Assembly (NCBI GenBank): GCA_945939115.1
Contig: CAMEVC010000003.1
Span: forward strand, 124,001 to 188,000
From: an uncultured Eubacterium sp.
Lineage (GTDB): Bacteria; Bacillota; Clostridia; Lachnospirales; Lachnospiraceae
Length of the DNA: 64,000 bases
Direction of reading: 5' to 3'
This document shows positions 36,966 to 46,430 of this stretch, piece by piece. Under the pieces are notes generated by a model, which saw only the letters and a program-made list of their open reading frames with translations, did no database searches and was not told the DNA's origin. The position numbers were made by a program, and so were the translations under genes. The first letter of the stretch is position 1, and each line of letters begins with the position of its first letter.

Positions 36966-39152
36966 TCCTTCACGGAAACTTCTTAAAATATCCACTCCAT
37001 CCTCATCTATTATTCCACCACCATACTCATATGCCTCAATTATCTCCAGAACATTCCTGTATCTGTTGAAAATCTCCGGGGAAGCTATGCATCTGATTTT
37101 CCCGAAATACTCCCTCACTGTCTCTCCATTCTGGATTTTCCCGTATTTCTTTCCAAGAATTCTGAGGATATCTGCTATTATTATATCCGGATTCCTCGTA
37201 TTCTTAAGCTGTTTCCTCCTCCGCAGTAACATCACAATTAATATTACTCCTATCAGAATAACTGCACCTGCAAGAAAAATTACTGCTTCATATATCTGCT
37301 TATCCTCTGATATATCTGGCTGCTGCACATCATCCTCATTCTCGGCTTCCTTATCCACAACTGTTACAGGCATACTGCCCTGTGGTGTCATATCGTCTTC
37401 TTCATCATCTTCTTCCATTATATAATCAGGGTTACTCACCGCATTCCCTGCATTTCCTGTTCTTCTTGGAAATGCCTTCACAGCATCCAGCCGTATCCAT
37501 CCGAATCCTTTAATATATGCTTCTACCCATGCATGTGCGTCATTACCCTTGACCGGATAACCATCAATTCCATCTTCCTGAGAATATTCTACATTAAATC
37601 CTTCCACAAATCTTGCCGGAATCCCCTCGTTTCTTAACATCTGGGTAAGAACTGTCGCATAATGTACACAATATCCTTCTTTTGCATCAAACAGAAAATA
37701 ATTTATTACATTGGCATCTTTTGGAATCCGCACGCGCTTATTATACATATATGAACTTGTGAGATTATTGAGTCTGATACATGTATCAAGTTCTGAGCCT
37801 GAACCCTGAACTGTCTTTTTCTCCAGACTTCTGGCCTCATCTGACAGACTGTCACTCACCTGCATATATTCTGCCGCAACTTTACTATATGCATCCTTCA
37901 CCGCTGCTTTAAAATCATTAAAGCTGAACCCCGGTTTCACTCCGTAATGCTCTCTCATATACTTAAGCATTGTAGTCCATGTCGCCTGATCGTACTTTAC
38001 CTCAGAGGCTCTTTCTATAATGTCCTGCAGCTTCTCATTAGAATAGTCCAGTTCCATATATATGTAATGATACCCGGTCTGCTTCTTCTGGATATTCTTC
38101 CAGCGAAGATTATCCCCTCTGGATAACATCTTTTTCTTCTCGTCGGAAAGTTTTATGCCTAATGTCTTAAGCGGCATAAACACCGACTTTGTGCGGATAT
38201 TTTCATAATTGATATACTGTTGTTTTACCTCAATATACTCTCTTATATCCTCCGGTTCCTCATTCAGATAAAAGCAGGCATATATAGACATCCATGCATC
38301 ATAATCGTAATTTATTGTGACTGTATCCTCTTCACTGACCCAATTTCTTCCATCGTATTCACTACAAATATTACCGCGCAGATAAAGGGCACCAGCAGTC
38401 CGTTCCCCGGTAACCGTGAGTTGCAGCTTAGCACTGTCATTGACCCCGCCTCCCGCTGTATCAGTTCCTTCAGAATAACCTGTATAATTAAACTTATACA
38501 AACCGTTATTGCCGTTAAATATAAGATCGAATCTGTCGGATATGTCAGCTGCCACGTTCTTTATTCCTTCCATACATTTATAAAAGAAATGCCAGTCATA
38601 GGGCTCACTCTTAACCGGAGTAATCATAAGTACAGCCGCAATGATGACATACAACCCGGCTAAAGACCTTCCTTTACATCTGTTAACTCCAAGGAATCCC
38701 AATGTCTCAGAAACTGAAATCAGAAAAAGTACTACTACACCACATATTAACAGTCTGGGGATATTATTATTGAAAAAATCCGACACGACAAGCAGTACAA
38801 GTTCTATATACCCTGACACAATTCTTACTGTTCTTTTCTTGATTGTGCCATATGCTGCCATATATATTATGAACATTGACGCAGTCAGAGCTACATTAAA
38901 TACATTATGACTCACTACCCCACGGTACACGACAGCCGATGCTGCATATATTCCTACTGTAACAGTGATAAAACGGTTTCTTAATATATCTCTTGCTGTA
39001 TTAACTGCAGCAAATATTACAAGCCACACACATACCCCTGCTATGCCCGACTTCACATGAAAATCCAGCATGAGCAGCCAGTACAGACTAATACACGCAA
39101 TTATAGAAAGAAATGTATAGTATATTTTTTCATTCACCGCTTTATCTCTCAT
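36957..39152 (-). CDS. Transglutaminase-like TgpA-type membrane protein
   Basis: GYCVHYATVLTQMLRNEGIPARFVEGF, DAHAWVEAYIKGFGWIRLDA catalytic Cys/His/Asp motifs; polytopic N-terminus. Confidence 0.9.
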   Translation of the reverse strand: MRDKAVNEKIYYTFLSIIACISLYWLLMLDFHVKSGIAGVCVWLVIFAAVNTARDILRNRFITVTVGIYAASAVVYRGVVSHNVFNVALTASMFIIYMAAYGTIKKRTVRIVSGYIELVLLVVSDFFNNNIPRLLICGVVVLFLISVSETLGFLGVNRCKGRSLAGLYVIIAAVLMITPVKSEPYDWHFFYKCMEGIKNVAADISDRFDLIFNGNNGLYKFNYTGYSEGTDTAGGGVNDSAKLQLTVTGERTAGALYLRGNICSEYDGRNWVSEEDTVTINYDYDAWMSIYACFYLNEEPEDIREYIEVKQQYINYENIRTKSVFMPLKTLGIKLSDEKKKMLSRGDNLRWKNIQKKQTGYHYIYMELDYSNEKLQDIIERASEVKYDQATWTTMLKYMREHYGVKPGFSFNDFKAAVKDAYSKVAAEYMQVSDSLSDEARSLEKKTVQGSGSELDTCIRLNNLTSSYMYNKRVRIPKDANVINYFLFDAKEGYCVHYATVLTQMLRNEGIPARFVEGFNVEYSQEDGIDGYPVKGNDAHAWVEAYIKGFGWIRLDAVKAFPRRTGNAGNAVSNPDYIMEEDDEEDDMTPQGSMPVTVVDKEAENEDDVQQPDISEDKQIYEAVIFLAGAVILIGVILIVMLLRRRKQLKNTRNPDIIIADILRILGKKYGKIQNGETVREYFGKIRCIASPEIFNRYRNVLEIIEAYEYGGGIIDEDGVDILRSFREGIA

Positions 39153-39167
39153 GCCCTTCTCCCTGTA

Positions 39168-40244
39168 TTACCCTTTCAAGAATTCATCCGCATCCACCCA
39201 GAAAATATTATGGGACACATCATCGCCAATATTTTTTTCTTCTGATGAGACAACAATTATTGTTGTCTGCTGTTCCCACTCTCTGTCCACATTTTTAATA
39301 ATAGTATTAATGTCCGAATTTTTCAAAAATGCATACTCTGAAATTCTGTCATACATTTTTCTGAATTCAATATAATCATAGACAACATGGTTCTCTAAAT
39401 CATCTGTCATATAATTAACGCTGTAGCCACATTTGAACAGATAATTAATAACCGCAATTGCTGCTTCCCTGACCTTATCTGCCGCAATAACCTTCTGCGT
39501 GTAATCATCTGCCTGTATATTACCGTCGATGATAATAAGATACTGTGCTGTCTCCTCCGCAGCCATGGTTCGCACCATGAGGTTCTGGCATTTCACGGAA
39601 TTGCGCCAGTGAATCAAATTCCTGTTATCACCACTTATATATGCACGCACCTGATTGTCAACCACGGACTCATCCTGCCTGAAATTACTGCTGTTTACAA
39701 ATTCCTCGTTATCTGAAAGAAAGGGCAGACTGTCAACTTCGATTATTCTCGGTCTGACAACCACCTTCATTTTCTGCGGCATATCAAACTTTAATCTGAA
39801 TATTCCAAAATAATCCGTTACTTCTATCTTATCAAGTCCTGCATAATACGCCCCTGAATATCTGCAGTTAAGGCTTAATGTTCTCTCTATATTTTCTTTG
39901 GGTTCAAGTCCTATATGCTCCAGCTCTTCACTGCCAGATGTCTTGGACAAATCCTCCAGAAACTTCATCCTGACACTGGAACATGAAAGCAGCCCCTCGT
40001 TTCTCATACTGAACTTAAGGTCAATACTCCTGTTCTTGTCAACCTTGTGTTCCGGAATATACTGGTTCACCCTGAGAGAATAGAACACATTTATTATATA
40101 AATATACGATACTACTATATTGAGAATAAGCAGTGCAAACATCATATATGGAACATTTCCTCCGCGGAATGTTATGAAAACGAGGGACAGTACAATAAGT
40201 ACCGCATACACTGCTCTTCTAATCCAGAAACTTTTATTTTCCAA
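39168..40244 (-). CDS. DUF58 domain-containing protein
   Basis: YISGDNRNLIHWRNSVKCQNLMVRTM motif typical of DUF58; adjacent to MoxR. Confidence 0.88.
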   Translation of the reverse strand: MENKSFWIRRAVYAVLIVLSLVFITFRGGNVPYMMFALLILNIVVSYIYIINVFYSLRVNQYIPEHKVDKNRSIDLKFSMRNEGLLSCSSVRMKFLEDLSKTSGSEELEHIGLEPKENIERTLSLNCRYSGAYYAGLDKIEVTDYFGIFRLKFDMPQKMKVVVRPRIIEVDSLPFLSDNEEFVNSSNFRQDESVVDNQVRAYISGDNRNLIHWRNSVKCQNLMVRTMAAEETAQYLIIIDGNIQADDYTQKVIAADKVREAAIAVINYLFKCGYSVNYMTDDLENHVVYDYIEFRKMYDRISEYAFLKNSDINTIIKNVDREWEQQTTIIVVSSEEKNIGDDVSHNIFWVDADEFLKG

Positions 40245-41163
40245 CAGGCACCTTTACCTTTCCAAGAATCTCAGCAACGACCCTCTCTGCCACTTCCGCC
40301 TGATTTCCGGTAGTCTGTTTGAGAATCAGTCTGTGGCAGAGCACCTTACCCGCAAGATTCTTTAAATCATCAGGAATGCAGTAATCACGCCCTTCTATAA
40401 AGGCATAGCTCTTAGCAGCCCTGACCCAGCTAATAAGCGCTCTCGGACTTGCCCCCAGCATAACCTTATCATGCTTTCTCGTCTCTTCTATACACATGGC
40501 TGCATATCCGATAAGTTCGTCATTAATAAATACCTTATCTGCCTGATGTATAAGCTCACTCCACTGTGCGCAGTCAATAAGATTCTCCATTGTCTTGACT
40601 GTCCTGCCTTCAAGGTGATTCCTGACAATGGCTATGCTCTGATTAACCTCAGGATATCCTATTGAGAGCCTGAACATGAATCTGTCAAGCTGGGATTCCG
40701 GCAGATAATATGTACCTCTCTGGGCAATTGGATTCTGGGTCGCAATAACAATAAATGGTTCAGGCAATAAATGTTTTTTGCCATCCACTGTTACCTGCCT
40801 CTCCTCCATAGCCTCCAACATACTGGCCTGAGTTTTCGGTGATGTCCTGTTTATCTCATCTGCAAGTATAATGTTTCCCATTATGGCACCGGGAACATAT
40901 TCAAATTCATGGGTTTCAAAATTATATACAGAAGAGCCGGTAACATCTCCGGGCATAGTGTCCGGCGTAAACTGTATCCTGGAAAACTTACAGTCAAAGG
41001 TTTTTGCAAATGCATTTGCAAATGTAGTCTTACCAACACCGGGAACATCCTCAATAAGAACATGTCCCTCAGCCAGCATTGCAGTAAGTATCAGTTTTGA
41101 CACATCTTCTTTGCCAACAACAACTCTGTTAACATTCTCTAGAATTTTATCTATAATCACCAT
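40234..41163 (-). CDS. MoxR-family AAA+ ATPase
   Basis: LIEDVPGVGKTTFANAFA, GNIILADEINRTSPKTQASMLEAMEERQVTVDG, IATQNP. Confidence 0.94.
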   Translation of the reverse strand: MVIIDKILENVNRVVVGKEDVSKLILTAMLAEGHVLIEDVPGVGKTTFANAFAKTFDCKFSRIQFTPDTMPGDVTGSSVYNFETHEFEYVPGAIMGNIILADEINRTSPKTQASMLEAMEERQVTVDGKKHLLPEPFIVIATQNPIAQRGTYYLPESQLDRFMFRLSIGYPEVNQSIAIVRNHLEGRTVKTMENLIDCAQWSELIHQADKVFINDELIGYAAMCIEETRKHDKVMLGASPRALISWVRAAKSYAFIEGRDYCIPDDLKNLAGKVLCHRLILKQTTGNQAEVAERVVAEILGKVKVPVGK

Positions 41164-41295
41164 GTCACCCCTCCATTTATTCTTTTCTTACTATAATTTT
41201 AAATCATGTACTTGTACAAATCTATATAGTTTGCTACCATTTTAAATGCATAATCTACAATTTCATGCTATACTAAAATAAAAAAGGAGTACACT

Positions 41296-42132
41296 ATGCC
41301 ACTTCCGCTGCTTCCTGACGAAAATGTCTATATAGACCACAAGATTCTTTACAATTACTCTATGCCTGCGATGCAGTCTGCTTCTGACCATTACAACATC
41401 GGATTTATTGTATCCGGAGACAGACGATGGATTTCAAGAGATATAATAAGAACCGGTCATGCCGGTGATATAGGAATTGCCAGACCCGGAGTTTACCACA
41501 GAAACTGTTCCATGTCGGATACCCCCTATGAAAGATATGTGTTAAAGGTTCGCTCTGAGATATTTCAGCCAGTCATTGATATAATCGGTGAAGAGACGAT
41601 GAACAGTCTGTGCAGCAGTTATCTTCACTACTCTCAGGAGTCACAGAATACTATCAGAGAGATGTATGAGGATATGCTTGCAGAATATAATAAAAAAACA
41701 CCTGCCTCACAGCTTATACTGCAGGGCATGGTGTACAAATTCTTCTTCTATATATGTGATAACATAATTCCCGGAGAAGAAGACCGGGACATTCATCACC
41801 TTAATGCCTTTGATACCCGGATTCAGGAGGCACTCATATATGTTGAAAATAACCTGGCAGAAGGACCTTCTATTGAAGATACCTCCGCACACGTTTCGCT
41901 CTCGCCATCACATTTTTCCAGACTGTTCAAGAATGTTACCGGCACTTCATACTCTGATTATGTAAGCGAAGTCCGTCTTGAACACGCAATGATAATGCTT
42001 GAGCTCGGCGAAAAAACTATCAGTGACATCGCCGAGGCCATTGGGCTTTCCAGCGGCAACTATCTGTGCGCTCTTTTTAAGAAAAAATATGGAATAACAC
42101 CCAGCGAGTTCAGGAAATCTCATTTACCTTGA
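41296..42132 (+). CDS. AraC-family transcriptional regulator
   Basis: N-terminal cupin-like region; C-terminal double HTH (HVSLSPSHFSRLFKNVTGTSYSDYV...IGLSSGNYLCALFKKKYGITPSEFRKS). Confidence 0.92.
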   Translation: MPLPLLPDENVYIDHKILYNYSMPAMQSASDHYNIGFIVSGDRRWISRDIIRTGHAGDIGIARPGVYHRNCSMSDTPYERYVLKVRSEIFQPVIDIIGEETMNSLCSSYLHYSQESQNTIREMYEDMLAEYNKKTPASQLILQGMVYKFFFYICDNIIPGEEDRDIHHLNAFDTRIQEALIYVENNLAEGPSIEDTSAHVSLSPSHFSRLFKNVTGTSYSDYVSEVRLEHAMIMLELGEKTISDIAEAIGLSSGNYLCALFKKKYGITPSEFRKSHLP

Positions 42133-43501
42133 GTATCTTCTTAAACTTCACCATAAATACAACCGTTGTCACTGTTGCTGCAATTATATCACTGACCGGT
42201 TCGGCCAGAAATACTGCAAACACTTTATTTTCAATAAATAATGGCAATATGAATATAAGCGGAATGAGTAATATCAGTTTTCTAAGACACGCAAGCAGCA
42301 GACTGGCCTTAGCCTGTCCCAGCGCCATGAAACTCTGCTGACAGCTTACCTGGAATCCAATGGAGAATATTCCTGCCATATATATTCTTAAAGCCCATGT
42401 TGTATACTCTGAAAGTTCCGGATTGCTGGTGAACATTCCTGCAAATATCTGTGGAACTGTCATCATTATCAGCCAGCTAATTGACGTGAATATTGCGCAT
42501 ACCTTAAACTGGGTAAAAAATGCTTTCTTCACACTCTCATTATTTCCGGCACCATAATTGTAACTGATAATAGGCTGTCCCCCCTGGCAGATACCCTGAA
42601 GCGGCATTGAGATAAGCTGGTTAGTACTTGTAATAATTGTCATTGCACCTACTGCCAGATCCCCTCCAAAACGCGAAAGGCTGGAAGTGAAACTAATTGA
42701 CAGCAGGCTCTCTGTAGATATCATGACAAAGCTTGATACTCCCAGTCCCAGACACGGTCCTATAATCTTACCCTCCAGCTTAAGATTACATTTTCTCAGG
42801 CGGAGAATCGTCTTGTCACCTGTGAGAAAATGCATAATCCATACAGCTCCAACAGCCTGACTTAACACCGTGGCAAGAGCTGCACCCCGTACTCCCATTC
42901 CCAATCCGAAGATAAATACCGGGTCAAGAATGATATTGATAACTGCGCCTATAACTGTAGTCATCATGCTTATCTTGGCAAAGCCCTGTGTTGTTATAAA
43001 CATATTCATTCCCATTACAACCAGTACAAATATGCTTCCAAGTATATAGATTCTTGAGTATGACAGCGCATAAGGAAGCGTTGCGTCACTGGCACCAAAC
43101 AGTCTTAAAAGCCCCGGAGCCGCTGCATAAAATGCGATTGTAAGCACCACTGCACATATCATTATAAATGTAAAGCAATTGCCAAGGATTTTCTCCGCAG
43201 TTTTATTATCCTTCTTCCCCATGAATATTGCTGCTCTCGGCGCACCACCAGAACCTGCCAGCATTGCAAATGCATTGATAAGCATAAGTATAGGTGCAAA
43301 CAGCCCTACTCCTGTAAGGGCATTAGCTCCAATTTCCGGAATATGTCCTATATATATTCTGTCTACTATGTTGTACAGCAGATTTACAACCTGTGCCACA
43401 ACTGCCGGAATTGCCAGTTGTGCTAATAATTTCGGTATACTTCCCTGCCCTAAATCTCTGTTTCCTTTAGGTGTATTCTCATCTGTTACCGTATCAGACA
43501 T
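42110..43501 (-). CDS. MATE family efflux transporter
   Basis: 12-TM; IPAVVAQVVNLLYNIVDRIYIGHI, GGAPRAAIFMGKKD, GICQGGQPIISYNYGA. Confidence 0.92.
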   Translation of the reverse strand: MSDTVTDENTPKGNRDLGQGSIPKLLAQLAIPAVVAQVVNLLYNIVDRIYIGHIPEIGANALTGVGLFAPILMLINAFAMLAGSGGAPRAAIFMGKKDNKTAEKILGNCFTFIMICAVVLTIAFYAAAPGLLRLFGASDATLPYALSYSRIYILGSIFVLVVMGMNMFITTQGFAKISMMTTVIGAVINIILDPVFIFGLGMGVRGAALATVLSQAVGAVWIMHFLTGDKTILRLRKCNLKLEGKIIGPCLGLGVSSFVMISTESLLSISFTSSLSRFGGDLAVGAMTIITSTNQLISMPLQGICQGGQPIISYNYGAGNNESVKKAFFTQFKVCAIFTSISWLIMMTVPQIFAGMFTSNPELSEYTTWALRIYMAGIFSIGFQVSCQQSFMALGQAKASLLLACLRKLILLIPLIFILPLFIENKVFAVFLAEPVSDIIAATVTTVVFMVKFKKILKVNEIS

Positions 43502-43516
43502 GTGTTATACTCCTCT

Positions 43517-44689
43517 CTATCTTCCCAACTCTTTCTTTACCATATTGATATGTGTGATTCCCATCACTCTGTCATAAAGCATATTTCTGGTGCTGCTAAA
43601 CAGACAGAGCATGAAATCTATTGCAAAATATCCCGTGACAAGAAGACATATCACACAGGCTGTCATAAACAATATGAACATCCATCCTTGTGCATCCACT
43701 GCGAGGTGATATAAATTATACGCATATATCGGTGATGGAAGGCTCACGACATACAACATAAAATATCTGCCTGCAAGTCTTAGCACCCCGCAGTGCTTTT
43801 TCTTAACGTCAGCACTTACAAGCCTTATATTTACCAGTGCTTTACCGATAGTTCTTCCCTTAGTTACACTTGTGATAATTGTCAGTACTGCCGATATGTA
43901 AAGCGCAATTCCTGCAACATATCTGACATTATAAACCGCATTTACAAATCGCGCCCTGTCAACCGCAAAAAATATTGCAACCGGAATCATTATTATAAAC
44001 ATGTCCAGCGCCCATGCAATTATTCTGCGGAATTCTGACACTATCTGTCCCCTGTTATAAGCCACCTCATCCATGCGCTCCCGCTTTGGCAGCATGAATA
44101 CAAACAATGGTGTCATCACATACCCCAGCATTCCTCCAAGTGTGTTACATATCAAATCATCAACTTCAAAAAACCTGTAGGGATAAGGATAAATGCCGTA
44201 TAATCCCGAAAGCTGTGTCAATTCAAAAAACAGACTGTATCCAAAGGAGAATATAAGAACCTGCCACCATGGTCTTTTGAAATAATATCTTAAATACACT
44301 CCAAAAGGCAGTAAAAGTAATATATTAAAAGCAATCTGCCAGAAGTCACCACATTTGAACAGATTAAGATAGGTACCCGGAGAGGACAATACCACATTGG
44401 CTGATAAGGCCACCCTTCTTACCGCATCAAAAGGCACAAGCAGCATACAGGCTGAATCCGCTGTAACTGAATCAACTGGTGGCAGCGGAAGAACTGTCAT
44501 GAAATATGAAGTCAGCATATAGAATATAAATGTATACACAACTCCGGTTCTTATAACCAGAACCGAGCCATATCTGTGATATTCATAGATTATGTATGGC
44601 AGTGTGAACAGAACTGCAAGCACAGGAAACACATAGCATGCCGCAATTATCGGCTTTAAGTATACTTCCATAAATAATAATCTCCTCAC
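43517..44689 (-). CDS. VanZ-like domain fused to RDD-family domain
   Basis: VanZ-like NILLLLPFGVYLRYYF...ELTQ...FEVDDLICNTLGGMLGY; then RDD-like RRIIAWALDMFIIMIP...GRTIGKALVNIRLV. Confidence 0.8.
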   Translation of the reverse strand: MRRLLFMEVYLKPIIAACYVFPVLAVLFTLPYIIYEYHRYGSVLVIRTGVVYTFIFYMLTSYFMTVLPLPPVDSVTADSACMLLVPFDAVRRVALSANVVLSSPGTYLNLFKCGDFWQIAFNILLLLPFGVYLRYYFKRPWWQVLIFSFGYSLFFELTQLSGLYGIYPYPYRFFEVDDLICNTLGGMLGYVMTPLFVFMLPKRERMDEVAYNRGQIVSEFRRIIAWALDMFIIMIPVAIFFAVDRARFVNAVYNVRYVAGIALYISAVLTIITSVTKGRTIGKALVNIRLVSADVKKKHCGVLRLAGRYFMLYVVSLPSPIYAYNLYHLAVDAQGWMFILFMTACVICLLVTGYFAIDFMLCLFSSTRNMLYDRVMGITHINMVKKELGR

Positions 44690-44809
44690 AAAAATGCTAT
44701 TATTTTATCTTGTAATACAATATTCTCTATCATGTATTTTTTGCCAGTATTATATTATCTTCAAAATCCATAAGTATATGTTTTCTCCCCTTTATTACAA
44801 AAAGAAATA

Positions 44810-44838
44810 AAAAAACCGGATACGCTATTATATCCGGA
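44810..44838 (-). terminator. Terminator
   Basis: ccggatacgctattatatccgg with T-run on minus strand. Confidence 0.65.
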
Positions 44839-44947
44839 ACATAAATATTTGAATACCATAATATTATAGCAATAGAAAAAATCTTTTTCAACTTTTTCTT
44901 TACCCCATCAAAAAGTATACTTGTAAATAGCACAATTCACAGAATTC

Positions 44948-45532
44948 TCACAAACTTTCCATCTCTTCGTTAATAGTGTCCTCTGTAGCACTCATCGCCT
45001 CAAGTGTCATTGTGAGCAGTTTGTCTAATTCCCACCCAAGCTGCTCTGCGCCGCGTTCGATTACTTCACGCGAACATCCTGCCGCAAAGCCCTTGCTCTT
45101 ATACTTCTTCTTTAATGACTTGAGCTCCATATCCTTCGTGCTCTTAGATGGCCGCATAAGTGCTGCTGCCCATATAAGCCCTGTCAGCTCATCCGCTGCA
45201 AAAAGCACCTTCTCCATCTCATGTTCCGGAGCTACATCAACCGTAATACCATATCCGTGTGAGACTACTCCATGAATTATATCCTCGGAAACTCCTCCCT
45301 CGCGCAGAAGCTCCGGTGCCTTGATACAATGCTGGTCCGGATATAACTCGAAATCAATATCATGCAATAATCCGACTATTCCCCAGTATTCTGCATTATC
45401 GCCATAACCTAATTCATTGGCATACCATCTCATAACTGCCTCAACTGTGAGTGCATGCTGGATATGAAATGGGTCTTTGTTATATTTCTTCAATAATTCA
45501 AATGCTTGATTTCTTGTAATCTGTTCCATCAT
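44948..45532 (-). CDS. HD domain (HDIG) hydrolase
   Basis: IQHALTVEAVMRWYA, WGIVGLLHDIDFELYPDQH; ggagg-acata-ATG start. Confidence 0.85.
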   Translation of the reverse strand: MMEQITRNQAFELLKKYNKDPFHIQHALTVEAVMRWYANELGYGDNAEYWGIVGLLHDIDFELYPDQHCIKAPELLREGGVSEDIIHGVVSHGYGITVDVAPEHEMEKVLFAADELTGLIWAAALMRPSKSTKDMELKSLKKKYKSKGFAAGCSREVIERGAEQLGWELDKLLTMTLEAMSATEDTINEEMESL

Positions 45533-45566
45533 TATGTCCTCCAATATCGCTGTATATTATTAACTG

Positions 45567-45869
45567 CTAGATTTCGTAATCCATGCATGATCTGATTGCT
45601 GTGTATGGTCTTACCTTGCTGTCCGCAACTGCCACATGCTTAGGATGTACTGCATAAGCTTTAAGGCTGTCCTCATTCTCAAATGTACTGTCTAACATGA
45701 CATCAACATTAGAACTTGGAAGACATTCCGTCAAAACCGTGATATCCACAAGCCCCGGAATCTGTCCTGCAAGACCTTCAAGTCCTTCCTTAATTCCTGC
45801 CTTAACCTGCTCCTTCTCTTCACCTGAAAGTTCGTCTTTTAATTTCCATAAAATAATATGCTTTACCAT
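45567..45869 (-). CDS. Dabb (stress-responsive alpha/beta barrel) family protein
   Basis: MVKHIILWKLKDELSGEEK... VDVMLDSTFENEDSLKAYAVHPKHVAVADSKVRPYTAIRSCMDYE. Confidence 0.9.
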   Translation of the reverse strand: MVKHIILWKLKDELSGEEKEQVKAGIKEGLEGLAGQIPGLVDITVLTECLPSSNVDVMLDSTFENEDSLKAYAVHPKHVAVADSKVRPYTAIRSCMDYEI

Positions 45870-46002
45870 AACGTACGCTCCTTATCTACATATATGGTCA
45901 AAGTGTAGCACATTTATATTTTACCGTAAACAAAAATCGTTACAATGATATTTTGCCAGGCATCGCCAATATGGTTGTATCCACCTATCCCAAAATTTTC
46001 TT

Positions 46003-46279
46003 AAAACCTACTAAAGTCCCAATCTTAGCTATTTCGTAGGTCTTTTCACTCACTACATATCTGCCTTTCCCGCTTAAAAGCCTACTAAATCATTATCACA
46101 ATTCCTTTCAGTAGGTCTTTTATTCACTTGTCACTTGCTCATGCACATTTTTTATAGCTGATAGACCTATTAAATCTATTCTTTTTTCCTGATTAGTAGG
46201 TTTTGCTATTCGTGTAACACCTGTAGATTTCCAAAAAGACCTACCAGATTTACTAATATTTAACTTTAGTAGGTTTCAC
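46003..46279. repeat. Array of four imperfect inverted-repeat units (AAAAGMCCTACTAAA-N-YAGTAGGTYTTTT)
   Basis: Units at 46003-46046, 46076-46122, 46161-46205, 46233-46279; core 6-mers start at 46007/46035, 46081/46110, 46166/46195, 46240/46268. Confidence 0.8.
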
Positions 46280-46357
46280 CATCTTCAGGCTTTGTTCATT
46301 AACCGCACAACCGGCTTGCAATTATTTTCTTAATGCTTTGCAGCATAAGCAAAATAT

Positions 46358-46404
46358 AAAAAAGCCACTATTCTATGTCCGAAACTTAGAATTAGTGGCT
46401 TTTC
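46358..46404 (-). terminator. Terminator downstream of metY
   Basis: aaaagccacta-ttcta...tagaa-ttagtggctttt. Confidence 0.75.
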
Positions 46405-46430
46405 ATATTATATATCAGGCCTTTCAGCCA

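Noticed and set aside
36957-41163. MoxR-DUF58-TgpA cassette as a novel system
   Set aside because: The three-gene set is widespread and known; only its function is unsettled. Annotated but not raised as a finding.
46003-46279. CRISPR array
   Set aside because: Arms are degenerate and inverted within each unit, unit interiors vary, and no cas genes are present. Does not fit identical direct repeats with spacers.
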